From assembly GCF_934643285.1 (NCBI RefSeq), contig NZ_CAKUBT010000002.1, positions 186,001-250,000 on the forward strand: a stretch of DNA of 64,000 bases. The letters run 5' to 3'. The DNA is from an uncultured Ellagibacter sp. Lineage in GTDB: Bacteria > Actinomycetota > Coriobacteriia > Coriobacteriales > Eggerthellaceae. The notes under the pieces were generated by a model that saw only the letters and a list, made by a program, of their open reading frames with translations, was not told the origin of the DNA and did not search any database. The stretch's first letter is position 1. Every line of letters begins with the position of its first letter. This document shows, piece after piece, positions 22,862 to 31,726 of this stretch. The position numbers were made by a program, and so were the translations under genes.

Positions 22862-25293
22862 TCCCGTCGGCGTGCCAGGGGTGCCTGTCGAACTGCCCCG
22901 TGCTTGTCACGGTGGAAGGCGGCCGCGCGGTGAGGGTTCGCGGCAACGCGGCGAGCGCGGCGACGGGCGGCAGCGCGTGCCCAGCCCTCGCGATCACGCT
23001 CGAGCAGGAATACGACCCCGACCGCGTGTCGACGCCGTTGCGCCGCCGCAATCCCCGAAAGGGCCGCGGGGTGGATCCCCGGTTCGAGCCCGTGACGTGG
23101 GACGAGGCCCTCGATGAGCTTGCCGATAGGATGATGACCTTGCGTCGCGCGGGGCATCCGGAGCGATTTGCGCTTGCGAAGGGGCGCTCGACCGGCATCA
23201 ACGAGGTGCTGACGCGCGTCCTCCCCGAGATTTACGGCACGCCGAACAGCTTCAACCATGATTCCATCTGCGCCGATGCTGAGAAGCTGGCGACCGGCGT
23301 GATGGATGGGGCATACGACTACCATGATTACGATTGGGAGCATCTGGAGTGCGCCATCCTGTGGGGTGCCGACCCTATCGCCTCGAACCGCCAGAAGGCG
23401 CACGCCAGGCGCGCCCTTCCCGAGGCGCTGCGTCGCGGTGCGGCGGTTTACGTCGTCGACCCTCGCCGCTCGATGACGGCCGAGCTCGTCGAGAAGGAGA
23501 CGCGCTCCGACGCAGGTTGCTGGGTCCCCGTTGCTCCCGGAACCGACGGTGCCCTTGCGTCCGCGATTGCCCGCGTGATTCTCGCCGAGGGGCTTTGGAA
23601 CCGCGACTATGTCGGCGATTTCGAGGGCGCAGAGAACCTCTTCGCCGAGGCGGCCCAGCTCAAAGGCGGGGTTGACGAGGGCTCATTCCAGGAACGGTTC
23701 ACGCACGGTGTTTGCGCGTGGTGGAACGAGGAGCTTTTCGACAAGACGCCCGAGTGGGCCGAAGCGGAGACGGGAGTTCCCGCGTCCGCTATCGTGCAGA
23801 TGGCGCGCATGTTCGCGGGGGCTGGCCAGCATGCGGTGTCGTGGATTTCTCCCGGTGTCGCCATGTCGGCTCGCGGCCTCTACTCGGGGATGGCTTGCTA
23901 TGCGCTCAACGGCCTCGTCGGGTCTGTCGGGGCGGAAGGCGGCGTGCTCGTCTTCCCCTCGCTTCCCATCGAAAAACTCCCCAGCACCGAGCCGTACCGC
24001 GACGAGATTGCGCGCCGCGCATGCTCGCTGCCTCGCGTTGATGTTCCCCAGCGGGCTGACTTCCTGTGCGCCAAGGCGGGCTGCGCGCATCGCGCCCCGG
24101 TCACGAACCTAATCCCCGAGGCCATCGAGGGCGGTCGCGTCGACACGCTCGTCGCCTACTGGTGCAACTTCCCGTTTTCGTGCGCGGGAGCCAAGCGGTG
24201 GGAGCGCGCGCTCGAAAAGCTCCCGTTCCTCGTGCACGTGACGACCCATATCTCGGAGATGTCCCAGTATGCGGACATCGTGCTGCCAGCATGCCACCAT
24301 CTTTTCGAGACGTGGGGGTTCGCGCGCTGCCGCCAGAACAAGCGCTCGTCGGTTGTGCTCGAGCAGCCGTGCGTGAAGGCTTTGGGCGAGTCGCGCAACG
24401 ACGAGGCGGGCCTCGCCTTCGCATTGGCCGAAAAGCTTGCCGACCGCGGCTTTCCTGCAGTGCTCGACTACTTTCAACGCGAGTGCGCAGACTCGTGTTC
24501 AGGCGTTTCCCCGGCATCGGGGGAGGAACTTGCGGAAAGCGCGCTCAAGATGATGACCTCTCGGATGTGGGACTCTGACGAGTTGGATGCCCCGGATGAC
24601 GCCTGGCGGGACTTCCTCGCGAAGGGCTTTTGGGAGACTGCCCCCGCGTTCGGCCGCCAAGAGGGCGAGGTCCCTTCGCCTCTTTCCACGCCGACGGGGC
24701 GATTCGAGTTCGAGAGCGGTGCGCTTTGCCGCGCGTTCGAAGAACACGCTCGGCGTTTCGGGGTTGCTCCTGAAGAGGTTGCGGTGGCGCTTGGGTATGA
24801 GGCGCGGGGGCGCAAGAGCCTTGTGCCGCATTACGAACCGCCTGTTCGCAAGGGGGACGAGTGCGAATTCCCCTTCGTGTTCTCCCAGCATCGCTCGATT
24901 GTCAACTTGGAAGGCCGATCGGCGAACGCTCCGCTCTACCACAAGCTGAAGAGGCTCGATCCCGGGGATGAGCCGGGGGCTGACGTCGTGAAGATCCACC
25001 CGAGTGACATGGAGCGCCTTGGCCTTCGCTCGGGCGATGAGGTGCGCATATTGTCGCCCGAGGGCTCGATCGTCGTGCGCGCGAAGGCGTGGGACGGGAC
25101 GCGCCCGGGCGTGGTCGTGAAGTGCTATGGGCAGGGCCATTGGGCGTATGGCCAGGTGGCGGCATGCGATTTCGGGCGGGGCATCCCGCGCGGAGGCAAT
25201 AACAACGAGATCATCCCGCCTGAATGGGAGCGGGCGAGCGGCGCGACGGCGCGCCACGGAGGCCTCACCCGCGTGCGCATCGAGCGCGCGTAG
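22849..25293 (+). CDS. DMSO-reductase-family molybdopterin oxidoreductase, cytoplasmic
   Basis: 814 residues from ATG 22849, inside the end of the LRR gene. An N-terminal 4Fe-4S motif uses Cys9, Cys12, Cys16 and Cys44. Cys141 in NHDSICADAEK sits where the molybdenum ligand lies in the Psr/Phs/Arr branch. Bis-MGD contacts include ILWGADPIASNRQ, VVDPRRS, the C-terminal DVVKIHPSDMERLGLRSGDEVRI and GGNNNEIIP. No Tat leader exists, so it acts in the cytosol, which is unusual for that branch. No Fe-S or membrane subunit is adjacent; the electron partner must be elsewhere or be the nearby ferredoxin. Substrate unknown; sulfur or arsenic oxyanions are possible by clade and context. Confidence 0.85.
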   Translation: MDRVIPSACQGCLSNCPVLVTVEGGRAVRVRGNAASAATGGSACPALAITLEQEYDPDRVSTPLRRRNPRKGRGVDPRFEPVTWDEALDELADRMMTLRRAGHPERFALAKGRSTGINEVLTRVLPEIYGTPNSFNHDSICADAEKLATGVMDGAYDYHDYDWEHLECAILWGADPIASNRQKAHARRALPEALRRGAAVYVVDPRRSMTAELVEKETRSDAGCWVPVAPGTDGALASAIARVILAEGLWNRDYVGDFEGAENLFAEAAQLKGGVDEGSFQERFTHGVCAWWNEELFDKTPEWAEAETGVPASAIVQMARMFAGAGQHAVSWISPGVAMSARGLYSGMACYALNGLVGSVGAEGGVLVFPSLPIEKLPSTEPYRDEIARRACSLPRVDVPQRADFLCAKAGCAHRAPVTNLIPEAIEGGRVDTLVAYWCNFPFSCAGAKRWERALEKLPFLVHVTTHISEMSQYADIVLPACHHLFETWGFARCRQNKRSSVVLEQPCVKALGESRNDEAGLAFALAEKLADRGFPAVLDYFQRECADSCSGVSPASGEELAESALKMMTSRMWDSDELDAPDDAWRDFLAKGFWETAPAFGRQEGEVPSPLSTPTGRFEFESGALCRAFEEHARRFGVAPEEVAVALGYEARGRKSLVPHYEPPVRKGDECEFPFVFSQHRSIVNLEGRSANAPLYHKLKRLDPGDEPGADVVKIHPSDMERLGLRSGDEVRILSPEGSIVVRAKAWDGTRPGVVVKCYGQGHWAYGQVAACDFGRGIPRGGNNNEIIPPEWERASGATARHGGLTRVRIERA

Positions 25294-25380
25294 GCGAATA
25301 GGGCTTCGGCGCGCTGTCTTCCCATTGCTGCCAGAGCGGCCGAATTGCAGACAACGCACTTTCATCGGGCCGACCCTTCT

Positions 25381-25457
25381 CCCGCTCCTGTTGTTTACCT
25401 GCCAACGCGTCGGCGGGTCGTGCTCTCGTCCTGCGTTCTGGCGTATGATGGGGCAAA
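25381..25457 (+). repeat. 76-bp dispersed repeat, copy B, with -10 box
   Basis: Second copy of the element at 17526-17601, here 60 bases before the chosen hypE start. TATGAT is at 25444-25449. The outer thirds are almost identical to copy A. Confidence 0.7.
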
Positions 25458-25516
25458 TAGACGATTTCCCCGTGCTCGACAAGCGCGACGCGGGCGACGA
25501 AGACAAGGGAGTCCTC

Positions 25517-26539
25517 ATGGACGAGAAAGTGATGCTCGGGCACGGCAGCGGCGGATCGATGATGAAGCGCATCATCGACGAGGTGTTCTACGAGGCGTAC
25601 GGCAACGACGAGCTTTTACAGGGCAACGACGCGGCAGTGCTGCCGGCGCCTAAGCCTGGCGAGCGGTTGGCGTTCTCAACCGACAGCTTCGTCGTGACCC
25701 CCCAGTTCTTCCCCGGCGGCGACATCGGGCGGCTCGCGATTTGCGGCACGGTGAACGATGTTGCCACCTCAGGTGCGCGCCCGCTGTATCTGAGCTGCGG
25801 TTTTATCCTTGAAGAGGGTTATCCCATGGCTGACTTGAAGCGCATTTGCTCCACGATGGCGGAAACGGCGCGCGAGGCGGGAGTGCGCTTGGTCACGGGC
25901 GACACGAAAGTGGTGAACCGCGGTCACGGTGACGGTGCGTTCATCAACACCGCGGGCGTGGGTGCGGTGCCCGAAGGGGTGAACCTGGGCGGCGAGCAGT
26001 GCAAGCCGGGCGACAAGGTGCTCGTCAGCGGCACATTGGGCGATCACGGCATCACCATCATGAGCTGCCGCGAGGGCTTGAGCTTCTCGGCCGACCTGCA
26101 AAGCGACGCCGCGCCGCTGAACCACCTGATCGCCGGTGTTCTTGCTGCCGCGCCGAACACGCGCTGCTTCCGCGACCCGACGCGCGGCGGTTTGGCGTCG
26201 ACGCTCAACGAGTTCGCCGATCAGGCACAGGTAGACATCACCATCGAGGAGGACTCCGTGCCCGTGAAAGACGCGGTGCACGGCGCATGTGAGATGCTCG
26301 GCTACGACGTGCTCCAGGTGGCGAACGAGGGCAAGATGGTTTGCGTTGTCCCCGCTGACGAGGCGGATGCCGCGCTTCGGGCCATGCGCGCGAACAAGTA
26401 CGGAGCCGATGCGGCGATCATCGGCGAAGTGGGCGAGATGCAGCCCGAGCGCGGGCCGAAGGTGTACCTGCGCACGGCTTTCGGCGGCAAGCGCATTCTC
26501 GACATGCTGGTGGGCGAGCAGCTCCCGCGCATCTGCTAG
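25517..26539 (+). CDS. hypE: hydrogenase maturation protein HypE (carbamoyl dehydratase)
   Basis: 340 residues. HypE dehydrates the carbamoyl group that HypF places on its C-terminal cysteine, making the cyanide ligand of [NiFe]-hydrogenases. The chain ends in PRIC, the required C-terminal Cys. PurM-like ATP-binding features are present: GHGSGGSMMKRII, FSTDSFVVTPQFFPGGDIGRLA, NDVATSGARPLYLS, VTGDTKVV and FRDPTRGGLAS. The ATG at 25517 has AAGGGA upstream; an in-frame ATG at 25448 lies inside the repeat and is less likely. No other hyp or hydrogenase gene is in the window, so it stands apart from its usual cluster. Confidence 0.94.
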   Translation: MDEKVMLGHGSGGSMMKRIIDEVFYEAYGNDELLQGNDAAVLPAPKPGERLAFSTDSFVVTPQFFPGGDIGRLAICGTVNDVATSGARPLYLSCGFILEEGYPMADLKRICSTMAETAREAGVRLVTGDTKVVNRGHGDGAFINTAGVGAVPEGVNLGGEQCKPGDKVLVSGTLGDHGITIMSCREGLSFSADLQSDAAPLNHLIAGVLAAAPNTRCFRDPTRGGLASTLNEFADQAQVDITIEEDSVPVKDAVHGACEMLGYDVLQVANEGKMVCVVPADEADAALRAMRANKYGADAAIIGEVGEMQPERGPKVYLRTAFGGKRILDMLVGEQLPRIC

Positions 26540-26876
26540 TAGGCCCTTGCTGGCAGGCTCTTTCCGTCAGTCTTTTATCGGCGACCCCCGTAGTGCCTTG
26601 CTTGCTAGCCTTCGCTAGCGGGCCGGGCCCTTGTCGGCGGGCTCTTTCTGGCGAACCCCCCTGCGGACTCTTGTCGGCGAGCCTCCGCTGCCGAGCTCCT
26701 TTGGCGAGCCCCACAAGCGAACCCGTCCTCCGGCGATCCTCAAGCGGGATGGAGCAGTTCGCCCCATAATGGGGAATAATCATCGGACGCGCCGCGAGAC
26801 GTGTCCGATTTTGCCCGAGACATTTTGACGTCTTGGCATCAATTCGCGCCGCACCCTGAAAAACGCTCGATTTCCC
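26540..26876. other. intergenic stretch without a supported gene
   Basis: GC-rich spacer between hypE and the ferredoxin. It holds short degenerate repeats of CTTGTCGGCG(G/A)GC-like units between 26629 and 26690, and an AT-rich patch near 26767. No ORF with a ribosome site and no RNA gene was recognised. Confidence 0.5.
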
Positions 26877-26904
26877 TTGCATTTAACGGCTGCAATGGTA
26901 TCTT
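26877..26904 (+). promoter_or_regulatory. ferredoxin promoter candidate
   Basis: -35 TTGCAT (26877-26882), 16-base spacer and -10 TATCTT (26899-26904). It lies about 90 bases before the ferredoxin ATG, which has GAGAAGGAG as its ribosome site. Confidence 0.45.
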
Positions 26905-26995
26905 TTCGGGCAGTAGTTTCCCGAGCGTGCGGTGGTCAGCCGCGAGAGGGCGCCGGGATTCGCTTTCATCTGAATGAGACGAGAAGGAGTTTGAC

Positions 26996-27184
26996 ATGGC
27001 TCACCCGGTTATTGATGCAGATGAGTGCATCGGCTGCGGCATTTGCGTTGACGCCTGCCCGCAGGAGGTTCTCGAGGTCGTCAACGGCGTTGCGGCTCCC
27101 GTGAACGAGGACAACTGCATCGCATGCGGCGATTGCGTCGAGGAGTGCCCGATGGGCGCTATCCCCGAGGTTGTCGAGGAATAA
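26996..27184 (+). CDS. 2[4Fe-4S] ferredoxin
   Basis: 62 residues. Two classical clusters: Cys11/14/17 with Cys21 (CIGCGICVDACP) and Cys41/44/47 with Cys51 (CIACGDCVEECP). It is a clostridial-type low-potential electron carrier of the cytoplasm, normal length, acidic C-terminus. A strong ribosome site (AGAAGGAG) and its own promoter and terminator suggest a highly expressed single-gene unit. It could feed any of the Fe-S enzymes nearby. Confidence 0.95.
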   Translation: MAHPVIDADECIGCGICVDACPQEVLEVVNGVAAPVNEDNCIACGDCVEECPMGAIPEVVEE

Positions 27185-27204
27185 ACCTCGCAGACAAAGC
27201 GAGA

Positions 27205-27240
27205 AAAGGCCGGCTGTCCATCGGGCAGCCGGCCTTTCTG
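27205..27240. terminator. bidirectional terminator between ferredoxin and pdxT
   Basis: A perfect 12-bp stem AAAGGCCGGCTG (27205-27216)/CAGCCGGCCTTT (27226-27237) with a 9-nt loop. The flanking A and T residues let it work for both converging genes. Confidence 0.8.
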
Positions 27241-27257
27241 TTTGCGGGACGTCCCTC

Positions 27258-27878
27258 CTACTCGATGATGCTCACGAACAGCTCGTGAATCCTCAGGTCA
27301 TCGTCGAGTTCGGGGTGGAAGGCTACACCGATCTGGTTTTCAGCCCTCACGGCGACAATGCGTCCGTCGACCGTGGCGAGCGGGGTTGCGCCCTCGTGGA
27401 CTTCGGCGATGTAGGGCGCGCGGATAAACGTCATGGGAACGTCGCCCTCGATGCCCGAAAACGGTGCTTCTGTGTGGAAGCTGCCCAGCTGACGCCCGTA
27501 GGCGTTTCGTCGCACAGTTACGGGCAGCGTCCCGAAAGCGCCTGGCGCGACGTCTCCTCCGACCACTTCCGCTGCAGGGTCGCCCGCGGCAGGAATGCCC
27601 TCCTCGACAGTTTGCGCGAGCAGGATGAGCCCCGCGCAGGTGCCCATGACGGGCATGCCGTCCGCAATGCGGCGGTGCAGCTCGTCGATCATGCCAAGCT
27701 CGCGCAGGAGCTTCGCCTGCACCGTGCTCTCGCCTCCTGGCAATACAAGCGCGTCGAAAGACTGGCGGACGTCGGGCCCTTGCCGCAGTTCCACGCATTC
27801 GCATCCCAGCTTCGAAAGCGCCCGCTCATGCTCGATAAACGCCCCTTGAACAGCCAGGACGGCTACTTTCTTTCCCAT
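27258..27878 (-). CDS. pdxT: pyridoxal 5'-phosphate synthase glutaminase subunit
   Basis: 206 residues from ATG 27878 (MGKKVAVLAVQGAF). It releases ammonia from glutamine for PdxS. Class I glutaminase signatures: GGEST at 48-52, nucleophile Cys81 in MGTCAGLILLA, and a C-terminal FHPEL holding His and Glu of the triad. The gene lies 40 bases after pdxS in the same leftward operon. A longer frame to 27986 enters the pdxS end and lacks a ribosome site. Confidence 0.95.
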   Translation of the reverse strand: MGKKVAVLAVQGAFIEHERALSKLGCECVELRQGPDVRQSFDALVLPGGESTVQAKLLRELGMIDELHRRIADGMPVMGTCAGLILLAQTVEEGIPAAGDPAAEVVGGDVAPGAFGTLPVTVRRNAYGRQLGSFHTEAPFSGIEGDVPMTFIRAPYIAEVHEGATPLATVDGRIVAVRAENQIGVAFHPELDDDLRIHELFVSIIE

Positions 27879-27918
27879 ATGCAAACCTTTCAGGCGATAT
27901 CGGCGTTCGCGCAGGCGC

Positions 27919-28809
27919 CTATTTGCCGCGCTCGGCCATGAGCAGGGCGATCTCGTTCTCGTTGATGCCGACCATCGCTTCGCCAAGATCCTCGGACAAC
28001 TCGGCGATGAGCTTGGCGTCGGTGTAGTTCGCCACGGCCTTCACGATGGCCTGCGCGCGCTTGGCGGGGTTGCCTGACTTGAAGATGCCCGATCCCACGA
28101 ACACGCCCTCGGCGCCGAGCTGCATCATGAGCGCGGCGTCTGCAGGGGTCGCCACGCCGCCGGCGGCGAAGTTCACGACGGGCAGCTTGCCGTTTTCGTG
28201 CACGTACTTCACGAGGTCGACGGGCACCTGCAGCTGTTTGGCCGCCTCGAACAGCTCGTCTGCGCGCAGGTTCTGGATGCGGCGGATCTCGGCGTTCATC
28301 ATGCGCATGTGGCGCACGGCCTGAACGACGTCGCCCGTGCCCGGCTCGCCCTTCGTGCGGATCATCGTGGCGCCCTCGGCGATGCGGCGCAGCGCCTCGC
28401 CCAAGTCGCGCGCGCCGCACACAAATGGCACGTTGAACTGGGTTTTGTCGATGTGGTAGGTGTCGTCGGCGGGGGAGAGCACTTCGGATTCATCGATGTA
28501 GTCGATGTCGATGGCCTGCAGCACCTGCGCCTCGACGAAATGCCCGATGCGGCACTTCGCCATGACGGGAATGGACACCGCCTTCTGGATCCCCTTGATC
28601 ATCTTCGGGTCGCTCATGCGGGACACGCCGCCCGCCGCGCGGATGTCGGCGGGGATGCGCTCGAGCGCCATAACGGCGCAGGCTCCGGCCTCTTCGGCGA
28701 TGTGCGCCTGCTCAGGCGTGGTGACGTCCATGATGACGCCGCCCTTGAGCATCTGCGCGAGCTGGCGATTCAGCGCGACGCGCTCTGCTGCGGTTTGCGA
28801 TTCGGTCAT
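27919..28809 (-). CDS. pdxS: pyridoxal 5'-phosphate synthase lyase subunit
   Basis: 296 residues. It makes PLP directly from ribose 5-phosphate, glyceraldehyde 3-phosphate and ammonia (deoxyxylulose-independent route). Highly conserved: GGVIMDVTTPEQA, catalytic Lys85 in PVMAKCRIGHFVEAQ, IDYIDESEVLSPAD, GEPGTGDVVQAVRHMR, and phosphate-binding GVFVGSGIFKSGNPAKRA. AGAAGGAG precedes the ATG. The operon pdxST faces away from a PdxR-type regulator, the usual arrangement in Actinobacteria. Confidence 0.97.
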   Translation of the reverse strand: MTESQTAAERVALNRQLAQMLKGGVIMDVTTPEQAHIAEEAGACAVMALERIPADIRAAGGVSRMSDPKMIKGIQKAVSIPVMAKCRIGHFVEAQVLQAIDIDYIDESEVLSPADDTYHIDKTQFNVPFVCGARDLGEALRRIAEGATMIRTKGEPGTGDVVQAVRHMRMMNAEIRRIQNLRADELFEAAKQLQVPVDLVKYVHENGKLPVVNFAAGGVATPADAALMMQLGAEGVFVGSGIFKSGNPAKRAQAIVKAVANYTDAKLIAELSEDLGEAMVGINENEIALLMAERGK

Positions 28810-28923
28810 TTCCTACTCCTTCTGTCGGTATGTAATAGTTTGGAATCATACGTCGGGCTTGAACCTGTTAACATGGTCAAATTGCGAGTAATAAATAAGA
28901 CCAGATTGAGGCGAGAGCGAGAA

Positions 28924-30351
28924 ATGCTGTCTTACGACATGAGTGAGCGAGGGAACGCGAGCCGTTACGACTACCTTTATCGGCGCATCCGCCACGATAT
29001 CGCCCATGGGAACATCTTGCCCGACGAGAAGCTTCCCTCCAAGCGGGCTCTCGCGCGCAACCTCGGCGTGAGCGTGATCACGGTCGAGGCTGCCTACGCC
29101 CAGCTCATCGCAGAAGGCTATGTGCGCGCGGAGGAGCGCAGGGGCTACTTTGCGTGCGAGCTTTCCCCCGTTGCGCGCGGAGGGCGGCGCGAAGGGGCGC
29201 GATTGCGCGGGGATGCGGGGCGCGCCGGCGCCCCCGAGGGCAACCTGACGACTCCCGCCTTGTCGTCGGCGTCGGCGGCCACGGCGTCGGCGGCGACGAC
29301 GTTCTTCCCCTATCAAACGTGGGCGCGCGTGATGCGCCGGACGCTCACGGAGGAGTCCTCGGCAACGCTCGCGGAGGCCGCCCTCGGTGCCGGCTCCCCG
29401 CGTCTGCGCCAGGCAATCGCCGCCTACCTGCGCGAATATCGCGGCATGGACGTGCCCGCCGAGCGCATCGTCGTCGCCGCGGGGTCGCAGACGCTCTATC
29501 AGCTGATAATCCAGCTGCTCGGGCGCGATCGGGGCTTCGCGACAGAATCCCCGGGATATCCGCTGCTCGAGCGCATGTATGAGGCCCAGGGCGTGCACTG
29601 CGCGAGCATCCCGCTTGCGGCGGGCGGCATCGATGTCGCTGCATTGCGGGGGAGCGGTGCGAGTGTGGCGCACGTGATGCCCGCGCACCAATTCCCGACG
29701 GGGGTCGTCATGTCCGCGGCTCATCGACGCGACCTGCTCAACTGGTCGCGAGCGGATGAGGCTGCGTTTGCCGGGGCGAAGGGCGGCGAGCACTGTGGCC
29801 GCTTCATCGTCGAGGACGACTACGACGCGGAGTTCCGCATGTCGGGGCGCCCGATTGCGCCGCTTGCGAGCGTCGATGTGGCGGGGCGCGTCATCTACCT
29901 GAACTCGTTCACGAAAAGCCTTGGCGCTGCCTTCCGCATTGCCTACATGGTCCTCCCCGAGGATCTCGCTGCACAATTCGAGCTCAACCTGGGATTTTAC
30001 TCGAATACGGTTAGCCCGCTCGAGCAACTCGCCCTCGCGCGATTCATCGAGAAGGGGCACTACGAGCGCCACGTCAACCGTTTGCGCACCCACGCGAAGC
30101 GAACGCAGGATGCGGTGGTCGAAAAGCTGAAGACGGATTGCGCGAGCGGCAGCTTGGCCTTTACGGGACTCGACGGCGGTTTTCACTTTTCGGTGCGTTT
30201 GGAGGCGAAGGGCACGCTTTCTTACGCCGACGTGGAGCGCGATTTCCTAAGGTCAGCCCATGAGTGCGGCGTCCGTGTCTCCGCCATCGACGAGGTGGGT
30301 CGCTACCTGGTCAACTATGAGCAAGCTATTGTTCAAGGCGGCCTACGGTAA
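28924..30351 (+). CDS. pdxR: PdxR-like MocR-family regulator (GntR HTH fused to aminotransferase fold)
   Basis: 475 residues from ATG 28924. Residues about 10-80 are a GntR winged helix (LYRRIRHDIAHGNILPDEKLPSKRALARNLGVSVITVEAAYAQL). The rest is a fold-type I aminotransferase domain with the PLP lysine in YLNSFTKSLGAAFR and IVEDDYDAEFR ahead of it. A Gly/Ala-rich linker (about 85-120) joins the two. It is divergent from pdxS, so it very likely controls pdxST in response to PLP. In the 114-base divergent gap TGGTC and GACCA face each other about 20 bases apart (28874-28902), a possible site. Specific PdxR function is inferred from position. Confidence 0.86.
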   Translation: MLSYDMSERGNASRYDYLYRRIRHDIAHGNILPDEKLPSKRALARNLGVSVITVEAAYAQLIAEGYVRAEERRGYFACELSPVARGGRREGARLRGDAGRAGAPEGNLTTPALSSASAATASAATTFFPYQTWARVMRRTLTEESSATLAEAALGAGSPRLRQAIAAYLREYRGMDVPAERIVVAAGSQTLYQLIIQLLGRDRGFATESPGYPLLERMYEAQGVHCASIPLAAGGIDVAALRGSGASVAHVMPAHQFPTGVVMSAAHRRDLLNWSRADEAAFAGAKGGEHCGRFIVEDDYDAEFRMSGRPIAPLASVDVAGRVIYLNSFTKSLGAAFRIAYMVLPEDLAAQFELNLGFYSNTVSPLEQLALARFIEKGHYERHVNRLRTHAKRTQDAVVEKLKTDCASGSLAFTGLDGGFHFSVRLEAKGTLSYADVERDFLRSAHECGVRVSAIDEVGRYLVNYEQAIVQGGLR

Positions 30352-30717
30352 ACATGTTCGGCGCCAGGCGGTTTGCGGCGTGTGAGCTCGATGTCGACCG
30401 ACGATTTGACTTATCAAATTCTGACAGCCTCGCTCAACGCAGGAATCCCGCAGCATCGAATCATCTGCATTCAGGCCCCCGACCTGCCAAGACTCAAGTT
30501 TTCGGGGCGTTGCTTCGACGGGCGGTTTTAGGCTTTGGGTGCTTTCGGAATCTGTGTTGAATGGCTGCCAGGTTTTTGCCGATTTTCATTCGGCTTCGCA
30601 AGGGGAAAATGACAGATTCCAGTGACATATTGGGCGCATTGCCGCCGAATAACTTGCGCGCGAGCAGGGACAAACGACAGTGCATCTCGAAAGAATCAGG
30701 TGCTAGCCTGCTTTTCC
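30352..30717. other. intergenic stretch with one small palindrome
   Basis: 366 bases between pdxR and the nuclease-like gene. ATTTGA-CTTA-TCAAAT (30404-30419) is a perfect 6+4+6 palindrome about 50 bases after pdxR. No ORF with a ribosome site is supported. A TAGCCT box ends 8 bases before the next ATG. Confidence 0.5.
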
Positions 30718-31680
30718 ATGGGAGTTATTCTCGCCGACATATCCGCATTCGAATACTGGCGCCGTTTCGAGGGTCCGATTGACCTGTGCCGAAAGGCGCC
30801 GGTCGGCCTGGCGTCGGCAAAGGCGAGGGATACGTATCGCCCCTGTTCATCCGAAATCGGCGAGTTGACTCAACGTGGCTTCGCGTTTCTGTCGAGCCCA
30901 GTGCGCATCATGGTTCCCGACGCGGCGATGCGTTTGCGAAACGAGAACGTCGTCAACCATGTGTGCTCGGCTGCAATACTTCGCAGCGAGCTTATCGTCG
31001 CTGGTCATGGCATATACGTTGCATCCCCGCGACTTTGCCTCGCCCAGCTCGCTTCGCGTCTTTTGCGCCCTCGAGTAGCACGTGCCGCATTCGAGTTGTG
31101 CGGATCGTATCGCGAGGAGGCGGACGGGCTTCGCGAGGCCCTGCCCCTCGTGTCCCCAGAGTCGCTTCGAACGCTGCCCGCTTCGCTCAGGCGCGTGAGA
31201 GGGTCTGCTGCGCTCGGGGCAACTGCGAAGTACGTTTTGCCCGGGTCCGCCTCGCCGATGGAGTCGGCTCTCGTTGTCCTGTTGTGCTTCCCGAGCGAAT
31301 TCGGGGGATACGAGTTCCCCCCTCCCGTCCTCAACAAGCGTATCGACGTGGGCTCTTCCATTCGCGACGTGACGCGAAACAGCTATTTCAAGCCCGATCT
31401 TTACTGGCCCGAAGCGAGGCTTGCCGTGGAGTACGACAGCAAACAATTCCACTCGAATCCCGATAAGATCGCCGCCGACGCAGCCCGCCGCAATGCGCTT
31501 CTCCATATGGGGATCGAAGTGGTGACGGTGAGCGCTGACCAGGTTATGAATGCGGCTCGATTCGACGAGGTCGCGAAAATCATCGGGCGGCGTATAGGAA
31601 AGAGAATGCGGTATCGGGGTAAAGCTATGGCGGATAAGCGCTATCGACTTCGCAGGGATTTGCTTGACCTCCACTTCTGA
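30718..31680 (+). CDS. hypothetical protein with C-terminal PD-(D/E)XK nuclease-like domain
   Basis: 320 residues from ATG 30718. The C-terminal third looks like a Vsr/DUF559-type nuclease core: Glu182 (ESALVVLLC), Pro226-Asp227 (YFKPDLYW), Glu238-x-Asp240 (LAVEYDSKQFH), then a helix with RRNALLHMGIEVVTVSADQV. The N-terminal two thirds have no recognised domain; an AbiEi-like or DNA-binding role is possible. No methylase, antitoxin or other partner is adjacent, so I do not assign a defence role. Lower-GC patches and the inverted-repeat element right after the stop suggest accessory DNA. No Shine-Dalgarno is visible. Confidence 0.6.
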   Translation: MGVILADISAFEYWRRFEGPIDLCRKAPVGLASAKARDTYRPCSSEIGELTQRGFAFLSSPVRIMVPDAAMRLRNENVVNHVCSAAILRSELIVAGHGIYVASPRLCLAQLASRLLRPRVARAAFELCGSYREEADGLREALPLVSPESLRTLPASLRRVRGSAALGATAKYVLPGSASPMESALVVLLCFPSEFGGYEFPPPVLNKRIDVGSSIRDVTRNSYFKPDLYWPEARLAVEYDSKQFHSNPDKIAADAARRNALLHMGIEVVTVSADQVMNAARFDEVAKIIGRRIGKRMRYRGKAMADKRYRLRRDLLDLHF

Positions 31681-31726
31681 TTAGCTGCTTTCGACGGGTT
31701 TGAGCTGGTTGAAATTGCAAAACCTC

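Noticed and set aside
26540..26700. Degenerate CTTGTCGGCG repeats as a regulatory array
   Set aside because: Units are short, irregular in spacing and poorly conserved; no clear structure.
30404..30419. ATTTGA-CTTA-TCAAAT palindrome as a terminator of pdxR
   Set aside because: The stem is AT-rich and only 6 bp with no T run; it is more like a protein site, and evidence is too thin for a call.
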